Source: Candidatus Jingweiarchaeum tengchongense (GTDB lineage: Archaea; Nanobdellota; Nanobdellia; Jingweiarchaeales; Jingweiarchaeaceae). Taken from it: a DNA stretch of 64,000 bases. Positions 9,775 to 18,200 of this stretch are shown piece after piece. The first letter of the stretch is position 1. Each line of letters opens with the position of its first letter. Below the pieces are notes generated by a model. That model was not told the origin of the DNA, made no database searches, and was given only the letters and a program-made list of their open reading frames with translations. The position numbers and the translations under genes were made by a program. The stretch lies in the NCBI GenBank assembly GCA_025920705.1, contig JAPDLJ010000001.1:1-64000 (forward strand), in the 5' to 3' direction.

Positions 9775-9962
9775 AGGAAGTTGCATGTAAAAGATGTTTA
9801 CGCATTGTACCAAAAGGAAAAGATTGCCCAATATGTAAAGGGAAGGACATGAGTGAAAATTGGAAAGGTTTTGTTGTAATTATAAATCCTGAGAAAAGTA
9901 AAATTGCGAACATACTTAAAAGGGATTTGCCTGGCGAGTATGCACTAAAGGTGAGTAAGTGA
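9771..9962 (+). CDS. spt4: Transcription elongation factor Spt4 (RpoE2)
   Basis: This 63-residue zinc protein is the partner of Spt5 (NusG-like) and together they keep RNA polymerase processive. Two Cys pairs are seen: ACKRCLRI (CxxC) and DCPICKGK (CxxC), followed by WKGFVVIINPEKSKIA, the beta-sheet segment that contacts Spt5. Length matches archaeal Spt4. It overlaps the stop of rpo7 by ATGA, so translation is coupled, and eS24 starts on the base after its stop. No odd features. Confidence 0.95.
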   Translation: MKEVACKRCLRIVPKGKDCPICKGKDMSENWKGFVVIINPEKSKIANILKRDLPGEYALKVSK

Positions 9963-10283
9963 ATGGATATCGAGATTAAAGGAAGAAATGAGAATAAACT
10001 CTTCAATCGCGAAGAGATAAGTTTTTCTGTTGAATTTGATAAGATTCCAAAAAGGAGTGAGATAAAAGAGAAGTTATGTGAGAAGTTAAATCTACAAAAA
10101 GATTTGTGTGTTTTAAGGAGATTGAAAGGTGGTTTTGGTTCAAGGAGATTAATCGGAGAGATTTTTGTTTACAAAAACAAGGAAGAACTGATGAAATACG
10201 AACCAAAGTTTTTTTTGATAAGAGATGGTTTTCTAAAGAAAGAGGAGAAGGTAAAGAAGGAGGAGAGTAAAGAAGAGAAGTGA
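9963..10283 (+). CDS. rps24e: Small-subunit ribosomal protein eS24
   Basis: The 106-residue protein matches archaeal eS24: an N-terminal strand ([19 protein letters not shown]), then the core signature [21 protein letters not shown], which includes the conserved Gly-rich turn. The last 16 residues are a Lys/Glu tail ([15 protein letters not shown]), a style shared with the acidic extension of the next protein, eS31. It is co-transcribed with spt4 upstream (no gap) and overlaps or abuts eS31 downstream. Confidence 0.95.
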   Translation: MDIEIKGRNENKLFNREEISFSVEFDKIPKRSEIKEKLCEKLNLQKDLCVLRRLKGGFGSRRLIGEIFVYKNKEELMKYEPKFFLIRDGFLKKEEKVKKEESKEEK

Positions 10284-10288
10284 TTCAG

Positions 10289-10561
10289 ATGGTAAAAGAA
10301 GATGAAGAAGCAAAAGAAGAAAAGAAAGAGGAAAGCTTAGAGAAAGAAGGGGAGGAAAAGGTAAAAAAGGTCGAGAAGAAGGGTAAGAAAAAAAGAAAAA
10401 ATAGAAAGCCGAGTGAAAAGTGGAGGATGTACAGTATTTCTGGTGAGAAAGGTATTAAAAGGAAAAACAAGTCTTGTCCGAAGTGTGGCGAAGGTGTTTT
10501 CTTGGCAGAGCATAAGGACAGGTTCTCTTGTGGAAAATGTGGATACACAATTTTTAAGTAG
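10289..10561 (+). CDS. rps27ae: Small-subunit ribosomal protein eS31 (S27ae) with charged N-terminal extension
   Basis: The last 50 residues are the eS31 zinc ribbon: [17 protein letters not shown], then [13 protein letters not shown] and [11 protein letters not shown] with four Cys ligands. Archaeal eS31 is usually only about 50-65 residues. Here about 40 extra residues of almost pure Glu/Lys precede it ([15 protein letters not shown] and onward to KKRKNRKP), at the position where the eukaryotic protein carries ubiquitin. There is no ubiquitin fold here. The alternative start is GTG at 10280, overlapping the eS24 stop; ATG at 10289 is chosen as more usual, though the spacing does not decide it. 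Confidence 0.9.
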   Translation: MVKEDEEAKEEKKEESLEKEGEEKVKKVEKKGKKKRKNRKPSEKWRMYSISGEKGIKRKNKSCPKCGEGVFLAEHKDRFSCGKCGYTIFK

Positions 10562-10585
10562 TTTTCTATTCGTTTGATATCATTA

Positions 10586-10594
10586 ATTTATAAA
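10586..10594 (+). promoter_or_regulatory. TATA box for kae1
   Basis: The sequence atttataaa is centred about 25 nt before ATG 10615/10618, matching a leaderless archaeal promoter. This separates kae1 as its own transcription unit, although it follows the eS31 stop by only about 50 nt. Confidence 0.5.
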
Positions 10595-10614
10595 AAATGA
10601 AATACTAAAAATTG

Positions 10615-11595
10615 ATGATGATATGTCTTGGGATTGAAGGAACGGCACATACATTTGGTATAGGGATTTTAAGTGAAGATGGTAAAGTGCTAGCAAACGC
10701 TAAAAAGGTATATTCGCCGCAAGAAGGATTTGGAATCAAGCCAGTCGAAGCAGCTGAGCATCATAAAAAATTTTCGGAAGATGTGTTGAATGAAGCATTG
10801 GAAAGGGCAAAGATAAAATTGAGTGATGTTGATCTGATTGCATTCTCGCAGGGTCCTGGTTTACCTCCTTGCTTGAGCGTTACATTAAAAAAGGCAATAG
10901 AGATAGCAAAGAGAATAAAAAAACCAATTGTTGGTGTGAATCACTGTATCGCACATTTAGAGATTGGTAGGTTAATTTGTAAATGTAGTGATCCTGTAAT
11001 GTTATATGTTTCTGGAGGTAATACACAAGTAATCGCATTTAGCGAAGGTAAGTATCGTGTTTTTGGTGAGACATTGGACATCACAATAGGAAACCTGCTC
11101 GATTGTTTTGCAAGGGCAGCAAATCTACCTTTTCCTGGTGGACCAAAAATAGAAGAACTTGCAAAAAGAGGGACAAAATACATACAATTACCATACAGGG
11201 TTAAAGGTATGGATGTGAGTTTTACAGGTATCCTAACACTCTTGGAAAAAAAATTGAAAGAAAATAAAATAGAAGACCTTTGTTATTCACTGCAAGAAAC
11301 TACATTCGCAATGTTAGTTGAAGTGAGTGAAAGAGCGATTGCTCATTTAAGAAAAAATGAGTTGTTGCTTACTGGTGGAGTTGCAGCAAACAAAAGACTA
11401 CAAGAGATGTGTGAAGTAATGTGTAGAGAAAGGGGGGCTGGGTTTTATGTTGTTCCTCATGAATATGCTGGTGATTGTGGCGCTAATATAGCCTGGACTG
11501 GTATACTGGCAAAAAATAATTCAACAAGGAATTTTGGAAAGATTAAGATAAAGCCAAAGTGGAGGACAGATGATGTATCTGTAGACTGGAGATGA
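10615..11595 (+). CDS. kae1: tRNA N6-threonylcarbamoyladenosine synthase subunit Kae1
   Basis: Catalytic subunit of the KEOPS complex. It transfers threonylcarbamoyl to A37 of ANN-reading tRNAs. The ASKHA fold is recognisable from MICLGIEGTAHTFGIGI, the SQGPGLPPCL loop, the metal-binding NHCIAHLE pair (H110 and H114 with this start), YVSGGNTQV, FPGGPKIEELA and LLTGGVAANKRL. Near the end EYAGDCGANIAWTG has Cys where most Kae1 proteins have Asn (GDNG), a mild oddity. The start could be ATG 10615 or 10618; TTG 10612 is unlikely. Kae1 is often fused to the kinase Bud32 in archaea, but here Bud32 is separate, about 28 kb away (39112). Confidence 0.96.
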   Translation: MMICLGIEGTAHTFGIGILSEDGKVLANAKKVYSPQEGFGIKPVEAAEHHKKFSEDVLNEALERAKIKLSDVDLIAFSQGPGLPPCLSVTLKKAIEIAKRIKKPIVGVNHCIAHLEIGRLICKCSDPVMLYVSGGNTQVIAFSEGKYRVFGETLDITIGNLLDCFARAANLPFPGGPKIEELAKRGTKYIQLPYRVKGMDVSFTGILTLLEKKLKENKIEDLCYSLQETTFAMLVEVSERAIAHLRKNELLLTGGVAANKRLQEMCEVMCRERGAGFYVVPHEYAGDCGANIAWTGILAKNNSTRNFGKIKIKPKWRTDDVSVDWR

Positions 11596-11596
11596 T

Positions 11597-12430
11597 TTAT
11601 TTCCTTTCTCTTCTTCTACTTTTCTTCTTAACCTTTTCTTCCTTTGGTGGTTTTTCTACTTTAACTTCTATTTTTTCTGATGGTACTTTTCTCTTTTTAT
11701 AGAATTCTAGCAGATATGATAAGAGTATAAGCACGATGCCAATGATCAAAAATATTGTAAAATTGTTCATTGTCACGGATAAAATGTTGATCACGATCTG
11801 TGATATCTCAGCTCTTCCTATAAATGGTGATTTTTCTAGATAAGAATTGATACTTGCTACAACAATAAAACCTAAGAATCCAACAACTCCAAAACATATT
11901 CCTATTGTCCTTAATTTCCAGTACTTTTCTGTGAGATAAATCAGTACTAATATGATCAAGAATGATATTAGTACCATATACGAAAAAAAGCTGAATATTG
12001 TTTTGTGTGTTTTTTCTGTGAGAAACGCCAATAAAGCAGTTGTGCCTCCTTCTCTAAGACATTCAAGTATCTCACATTTTGGTTCGGTATAGTATATGGA
12101 ATTAACTATTTTATCAATGATGTGAGAGACGAATCCATCATAATTTAGGGGGAGTATCTCACTGCATTTGATTGTGATGGTAGTTATGCCTGCATTTATG
12201 TTGTCAAACTCCATGTTTGGATCCAATTCACATACTTGTCTCATTGAAGTGTATACTTCGATCGTCGAGTTAGAAACCTCTGGTGATTGTAGAATCACGC
12301 TTTTTAATATGTCTTTAACTGTCTCTACGGATGTAAGCTGATAGCCTGTAAGACTGAAAAGTGATAGAAATAAGAATAAACATAGGAAAATGCCAAGTAC
12401 AAATTCAACAAATTTTTTAATTGTACTCAC
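11597..12430 (-). CDS. Four-helix membrane protein of unknown function
   Basis: Not recognised. Of 277 residues, helix 1 is about 10-30 (VLGIFLCLFLFLSLFSL). It is followed by a roughly 110-residue domain, probably outside the cell, containing four or more Cys (VCEL, IKCSE, KCEILECL) that could form disulfides. Helices 2-4 lie at about 145-165, 172-193 and 222-243. The C-terminal 35 residues are strongly basic/charged (KKRKVPSEKIEVKVEKPPK and on), presumably cytoplasmic. Its stop lies 1 nt from the kae1 stop, so the two genes converge. It is upstream of no obvious partner; the SIS gene on the same strand ends 39 nt before its start. Confidence 0.65.
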   Translation of the reverse strand: MSTIKKFVEFVLGIFLCLFLFLSLFSLTGYQLTSVETVKDILKSVILQSPEVSNSTIEVYTSMRQVCELDPNMEFDNINAGITTITIKCSEILPLNYDGFVSHIIDKIVNSIYYTEPKCEILECLREGGTTALLAFLTEKTHKTIFSFFSYMVLISFLIILVLIYLTEKYWKLRTIGICFGVVGFLGFIVVASINSYLEKSPFIGRAEISQIVINILSVTMNNFTIFLIIGIVLILLSYLLEFYKKRKVPSEKIEVKVEKPPKEEKVKKKSRRRERK

Positions 12431-12469
12431 ATTATTTATACAAAATTCTTAAATTATAAATTTATCTCA

Positions 12470-13645
12470 TTAAGTAAAAATTGGATGTCTATCTTGTACT
12501 TCTTTGTGTGTTATACCCTCTAAATTTAAGAAATAATGGATGAACACATCATCAGCGATCAATGTTCTTATTTCAAAAACTAATTTTTCTAATGAAGATG
12601 GTACTGCAGTTTCACCGAGTTCTTTTTCTCTTTCGATTATCCTACCAGGGATTTGTATCAACAGGTCATTTGCATTTAATTTCATTGCTGCTAATGAAGT
12701 TTTATATGACGTAATTAAATTAATGTTGGCTCCTGAACTGTGAATTAAATCGATCTTTTCAGCCCAATATTTTCTTCCAGATCCAGAAATTATTTCAATT
12801 AAATCGTCTTTTTTTATCGTGGACAAGCCAGCATCTGATTTATGGTACACGTGTATGTCATCGTCTTTTTTTGCGCAATGTGCCAATCTTTTTGCATAGA
12901 ATTTTGCAACGACATTACTCATACCCACACCAACGGTAACAATTTTTTTGTTGTTTTCCTTAGTTTTATGAATCCTTAATGCTCTTTTTAAAAATTGATT
13001 TGAATCAAGCTTTATATTTTTTATATAATCGATGAACTCGCTTTTTCTTTGATTGATGTTTTTATCTGAATTGAGTATATCAATTAAACATAATCCAGTC
13101 AAAAGGGCTGAGTGCTCAAATTCTGAACCGAGAATGTCCAATGGATTGTTGATTAGTTGTCTCGTATCTAAATCACGTTCATCAATCTTTGTTCTACCAG
13201 GTATGTGTATTTTATAATCGGAGAGCTCACCTATTTTTTGTTGCGGATATGAAGTAAAACAGATTAATTTTGAACCTGCTTCTCTTGCTTCACTTGCATA
13301 ACCTACTGTTTCTGGTGTTGTGCCTGTACCTGTAATCAACAATAATGTGTGGTCTTTGTTAAACTCGGGTGATAAAGTGGATTCCTCGGTGATCCAACCT
13401 GAGTTAAAACCATTTATCCTTGCATATGCAGACAGGATAACACCAACCAAACCTGACCTACCAACTCCAACAAACCAAATTGGTTTTTTTTCATCCTTAA
13501 CTTTTCTCAGATGAGACTTGACTTCATCAATCGGACCACTTATTTGATTCATCTTTAAACGTTCACAAGCAAATTGAAAGGAATCATTGAAGTAATCAAA
13601 AATTTTGATTTTTTCTGAAAGTTTATCATCAAGTGTCATGTTCAT
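12470..13645 (-). CDS. Tandem SIS-domain sugar-phosphate isomerase/regulator-like protein
   Basis: The 391 residues contain two SIS (sugar isomerase) domains. The first, about 35-195, has IWFVGVGRSGLVGVILSAYA and LLLITGTGTTPETVGYASEA. The second, about 215-370, has IVTVGVGMSNVVAKFYAKRL and LIEIISGSGRKYWAEKI. Single SIS domains bind phosphosugars; the closest familiar archaeal relatives are 6-phospho-3-hexuloisomerases, which are single-domain proteins of about 180 residues. In this protein an internal duplication has diverged: the first copy keeps the S/T-rich phosphate loop (TGTGTTPE), the second has SGSGR. It may bind a sugar phosphate in pentose synthesis or act as a sensor; the exact substrate cannot be read from the sequence. 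A second ATG at 13639 is possible. Confidence 0.85.
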   Translation of the reverse strand: MNMTLDDKLSEKIKIFDYFNDSFQFACERLKMNQISGPIDEVKSHLRKVKDEKKPIWFVGVGRSGLVGVILSAYARINGFNSGWITEESTLSPEFNKDHTLLLITGTGTTPETVGYASEAREAGSKLICFTSYPQQKIGELSDYKIHIPGRTKIDERDLDTRQLINNPLDILGSEFEHSALLTGLCLIDILNSDKNINQRKSEFIDYIKNIKLDSNQFLKRALRIHKTKENNKKIVTVGVGMSNVVAKFYAKRLAHCAKKDDDIHVYHKSDAGLSTIKKDDLIEIISGSGRKYWAEKIDLIHSSGANINLITSYKTSLAAMKLNANDLLIQIPGRIIEREKELGETAVPSSLEKLVFEIRTLIADDVFIHYFLNLEGITHKEVQDRHPIFT

Positions 13646-13679
13646 TTAAGAAATGTTTGATTATTTAAAAAACTTTTTA

Positions 13680-14165
13680 CTATAATTTTAATTTCTGGAA
13701 TTCTAATAGGTTGTGAATCGTTGCATTTGCATGACTTGTACCTAATGAGATGCACGGTATATAAACTGAAAGCTTCCTAAAAATATATGGTACTTTTCCG
13801 TATTTTTTATTGAATGATTTATCTATTATTCTTGATGTGGTGTAACCAAATGCAAATGTGCCTGCAAATTCTAGTGCAGCAAATAATGTCAACCCTGCAT
13901 GGAAGCCAAAATTTTGGATAAAGAAATTCACAAAGGGATTGAGCTCTTTAAATTCTCTTGAAAGCGCATGACCCATGTAAGTGGTTACATAGTCACTGGT
14001 CAAGTTAAATGTATAATAGCATGTGGAAATCGCCTCAAGAATTTCTTCTAAAAACTTTGCTTTTTTGTTACTTAATTTATCAACGAGGCATCTGTTGAGT
14101 TTGTCTTCTAAATTATTTAGCTTTTCCTTTGTTCTTCTACTAATTTTATTTATGCTATCAAACAT
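13680..14165 (-). CDS. Small membrane protein, DUF5658-like
   Basis: The 161-residue protein has a charged, helical N-terminal third (SRRTKEKLNNLEDKLNRCL) and two or three hydrophobic helices later. The region TSDYVTTYMGHALSREFKE followed by LNPFVNFFIQNFG resembles the D...TT...G...E.NP pattern of DUF5658-type membrane proteins; this is pattern recognition only. The ending LGTSHANATIHNLLEF fits the same family, which often finishes with an N-rich helix. Function unknown. It lies between the SIS gene and the AAA+ ATPase gene on the same strand with gaps of 34 and 50 nt, so co-transcription is possible. Confidence 0.6.
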   Translation of the reverse strand: MFDSINKISRRTKEKLNNLEDKLNRCLVDKLSNKKAKFLEEILEAISTCYYTFNLTSDYVTTYMGHALSREFKELNPFVNFFIQNFGFHAGLTLFAALEFAGTFAFGYTTSRIIDKSFNKKYGKVPYIFRKLSVYIPCISLGTSHANATIHNLLEFQKLKL

Positions 14166-14215
14166 AGAATCTGTGAGGTAATATACAATTATATTTTTTA
14201 CTAAATAGTGATAAA

Positions 14216-15040
14216 TTAACCTAAATATGACATTTTCACGTAAAAAGTTCTCGGAACTCTTTTTAGCACATGCTCAACCATTTTGTCATCGATTGGTCTT
14301 ATACCCTCATTTGCATAGAATCTACAAACTCGCTCGCAATTGACAAGTATCTCTCTTGGAATATATGAAGACAGGTGAAAAATCTTATTCAATGCTTCTT
14401 CGCTGAATGGGTTACTCTCTTCTTTGCTTTGCATTGAGTTTAAAATTCTCAGTTGGATCATTCTCGTTGCTTCATCACTCTGCATCGGTCTCAATGCATT
14501 TTCCCAAACAATTCTATTTCTAAACGCATCTTTAAAAGGTTTATGTGATTTTATCCGCTTCGTTGAAGCCATTATGATACTTGCACCTAGATGATCATGG
14601 AATGCTCTTAAAAAATGATAAACATTTTGATTGTTTACCAAATGTGCTTCATCAAGAAAAATGATTGGTCTTCTGTCGCCAAGCTTCATTTTTAAAAAAT
14701 TTAAGAATCCAATCCTCTCTGGTGTTCTTCTTAGAATAATATCTAGGATGTTTTGCTTACCGATCGTATTTGCAAACTCATATACTAGAGAATTCTCAGT
14801 ACTTATAACAGGATCAATGAATATCGTCGCATACTTTTTCTTGTCTAAAAGTTTTTGGAAATGTAAGAGTAATGAGCTCTTACCGCTACCAGGTGGTCCA
14901 AAAATGTTCATTGAATCTCCAGAAATTATAATTTCGTGAAGGTCTCTCTTTATGTCATCAAATCCAACAAAGATTTGAGGGTCAGCACTAATAATGAATG
15001 GATTGGATTTCCATCCATATCTAACGAACCATGTGTCCAT
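14216..15040 (-). CDS. AAA+ ATPase, ExeA/Orc-like
   Basis: This 274-residue ATPase opens with YGWKSNPFIISADPQIFVGF, the start typical of ExeA/GspA-like and Orc/Cdc6-related AAA+ proteins. Walker A is FGPPGSGKSSLL (about 47-56), Walker B is PIIFLDEAHL (about 125-132), sensor 1 is ASIIMASTKR, and a lid domain with IPREILVNCERVC follows. There is no C-terminal winged helix of normal Orc1/Cdc6 size, so an origin-binding role is doubtful. ExeA-type ATPases can energise assembly of envelope complexes. The gene is transcribed away from the giant surface-protein operon across a 176-bp intergenic region, so it may serve that locus; this is inference from position. Confidence 0.85.
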   Translation of the reverse strand: MDTWFVRYGWKSNPFIISADPQIFVGFDDIKRDLHEIIISGDSMNIFGPPGSGKSSLLLHFQKLLDKKKYATIFIDPVISTENSLVYEFANTIGKQNILDIILRRTPERIGFLNFLKMKLGDRRPIIFLDEAHLVNNQNVYHFLRAFHDHLGASIIMASTKRIKSHKPFKDAFRNRIVWENALRPMQSDEATRMIQLRILNSMQSKEESNPFSEEALNKIFHLSSYIPREILVNCERVCRFYANEGIRPIDDKMVEHVLKRVPRTFYVKMSYLG

Positions 15041-15216
15041 TTTTTTGCTTTTTAAACATAACTCTCATCTAATCATCCATTTGTCCTATCCAGTTATGAT
15101 TTTATATGCGATGTTAGTTTTTAACTTTGTCGGATGATGTTCTATATACAATGAATCATACAAAGTCCTTTATCGATAACTTTTTTATTTCTGAGTAGTA
15201 TTATAATGCTTATTAA
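15041..15216. promoter_or_regulatory. Divergent promoter region between AAA+ ATPase and giant surface-protein operon
   Basis: This 176-bp gene-free stretch is AT-rich and holds the start regions of both divergent units. Candidate TATA elements are gattttatatg around 15100-15110 (usable by either strand) and tattataatg about 12-20 nt before the giant gene, which is too close to be the TATA for that ATG. No clear inverted repeat or riboswitch was recognised. Shared control of both units is possible. Confidence 0.35.
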
Positions 15217-18200
15217 ATGGTCAACATGAAGAGAGATAAAGCTTTTTATGTAGTGTTAGTCTTAGTTCTTTTTATATTTCTTTCCATCTCATTCACTAAT
15301 CAAATGATAGCTCAAATTCTACTTCTATTGGTTTTATCTAGTTTTATCTTCATCAGAGTCAATGTTATTCCAAACAAAAAAGCAATTTCAAGAGTGGTGC
15401 TCTATTTAATTGTGATCATTTTTTTCGTTTTCTATCAGTTTTACTTCTCAAGGCTCATTGACGTTGTTTTTGCTGCCACTGTATGGAATTTTGTTTCTCC
15501 AACACCCACAAATAATACTTGCACCACGCAAGGACCAATAAATGCAACTGTGATCGATGGAAGTCCAAGTCTATGTAAGTTGTACGTAAGCCAAAATCCA
15601 GGTTCCGGCTGGAGTATACATGAAATGAGCTTGACACTAGGCTCACCAAACTATTGTTATAACGGCACTTGGTGGCAGAGTGTTAGTAATGGGAGATGGT
15701 ATTACAAGGTCAACATGACGGATGTAAATGGAGTCTCAAGCTTTTCTAACGGTGATTATGAAAGGACATTCGTTTTAGATACTGCAAATCCATCTGTGAC
15801 AGCGAATCCAACCAAATATCCACCTGGGCAAACAAGAGCCAAGAATGGTGATAATGTCACGTTCAATGTAACTGTTATTGATTCTACGATTGCTCCTTGT
15901 GGTGTAAAAAATGTAACCGTACACTTGAGTCTTGGATTTAATTGTACTCAAGGTGAAATTTTGAATTTAATAAAATATGGTGCAACGGATTATTACGTTG
16001 GGAATTGTACTGTAGATGCAACAAATGAGGGTACATATTACCTTCCTGTATATGCATATGATAATGTTGATCACTTGAATGATAGCGTACAGGTGACAGT
16101 CTCAGTAGATTATACGCCACCAACTGTAACAATAACATCTCCCACGAACACACAATACAATACGAGTAGTATAAACCTAACATTCACTGCTAATGATAAC
16201 ATAGCGTCAACGATGACTTGTCAGAGGACTTTGGACGGAGTAACAACATTGATTGGTGCAGTAAACAATAATACTGAAAATACGACAATAATGAACCTAG
16301 AACCTGGAGTACATCAAGTAAATGTAACTTGTTGGGATGATGCTTACAACAATGGAACTTCTTCAACGATCACATTTGGGGTATGGCGTTATATTTACGC
16401 GAATGTGACGCGGAATCCGGAAGCGCCTGCAAATTTATCAAGAGTTCCTGGTTGCTCAATACCAACTTCAATTACGTGGAATGTGACAGATATAAAAGAT
16501 GAGTTTGATAACCCAATTAATGGAACTCTCTTGAATGTAACATGGCGTGGAAACACGGTATGGAATGGGAACATTTACACGTGGTGGAACAAAAGTTGGC
16601 AGAGAAGGAAACCAATCACAATTTCAAATGTTAACACCTCGGATCTAATCGATTATCAAGTCGTAATGAACATTACATATGATAATGATATGCAAAGCGA
16701 TTTTTCAGACATCAGATTTACTTGGTATAATAAAACAAGTGGTGTAGAAGTAGAAATACCATATTGGATTGAAAACAAATCTGATTCTAATTGGGTTTAT
16801 GTTTGGGTCAAAATACCTATCATTTATGCTAGTTCAAATACCACAATTTATGTTTATTATAAAAATACCACTCTCGTAAGTTCAAAAAGTAACGGTAGAG
16901 ATACATTTGATTTATTTGATGATTGGGAAAGCGGGATTGTAAACACAAGTTATTGGACTACTGGTGGTAGTGTTTCACCATATTGGATCACTCACACATC
17001 AACAAAATACCAGGGAAGCTATTCTTCTGGTAATAATGATATTGGAGATTTACAGATATCATGGATTAAAAAAAGTATTAATCTTTTGATGCCTGGAAAA
17101 TTGGAATTCTATTGGTCAGTTTCTTCAGAATCTTGCTGTGACTTCCTTTATTATTGTATAGACAATGATGGTTGTACGAGAACTTCTGGTTATATAAGTA
17201 GAATTGCTGGTACGGTGGGCTGGACATTTGTGAATTATAACTTGACAGCTGGCACCCACAGTATAAAGTTCGCGTATGAGAAAGATATAAGCGTATCCTA
17301 TGGTTCGGATACTGGGTGGATTGATTTTGTGAAAGTCAGGAAATATGTTTATCCTGAACCGACTAGTTCCATTGGGACAGAAGAGCAAATAGAAAATTTA
17401 AATCTTTTACCACTAAGTGGGGTGTTTGATATTCCCAATGATAACGTTCTTGGAGAAAGTGATGATTTCTTAAACATTACGATCACAAAACCATATTACT
17501 TTGCTTACACAAACAATTCTTCTGATTATCATATACAGGGCGTCCTGAATCAAAGTGGTTCGTTGATCTCATGGACACCAAGTGGAAGTGCAATAGATAA
17601 TTTTGAACCTTCTATTGAAGGAGGACCATCAGTCAGTGCTAGTTATTTGATAAGGGATGATTTGAGTGTAACCTTAACAGAAAATACACATTATATAAAA
17701 ACAAATTATGGAGATTGGAATGCAAGTGATAATAATGCTGGTGATACAATTATACCGAATACCACATTTACTGGTATAAATAATTACTGTGGTACTGTCA
17801 CGTTCTCAAAGAGCTATCTCGTGCATGGAAAGATAAGTGATATATCCAGCATTATCTGGTCTCCTTCTGGGAATAATATAGATAGATTTTATGGTGGAAG
17901 TTATGGTGGTCCAGATGTAAGCTATGGTAGCTTGGTAGTGATTGACAATAAAGGTAATGTGGTAGCACCAACGAATTACTCAGAAAATAAAATTGGAGAT
18001 TGGAATGCAAGTGATAATAATGCTGGTGATGTGATAATATCAAATTTAAATATCACATCAAAGCTCGATGCTGGTAGTTGTGGTACATTAAATTGTTATT
18101 GGCACGGTTATGTGAATCAAACAAAGAGCTATACTGTCTGGGCAAATTTAACAATTAAGAGTGTGGCACCGCCAAATGCTACAATTGTCTATAGATCAAA

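Noticed and set aside
10280-10400. Possible ubiquitin-like domain fused to eS31
   Set aside because: The N-terminal extension is only charged low-complexity sequence with no beta-grasp pattern or terminal Gly-Gly.
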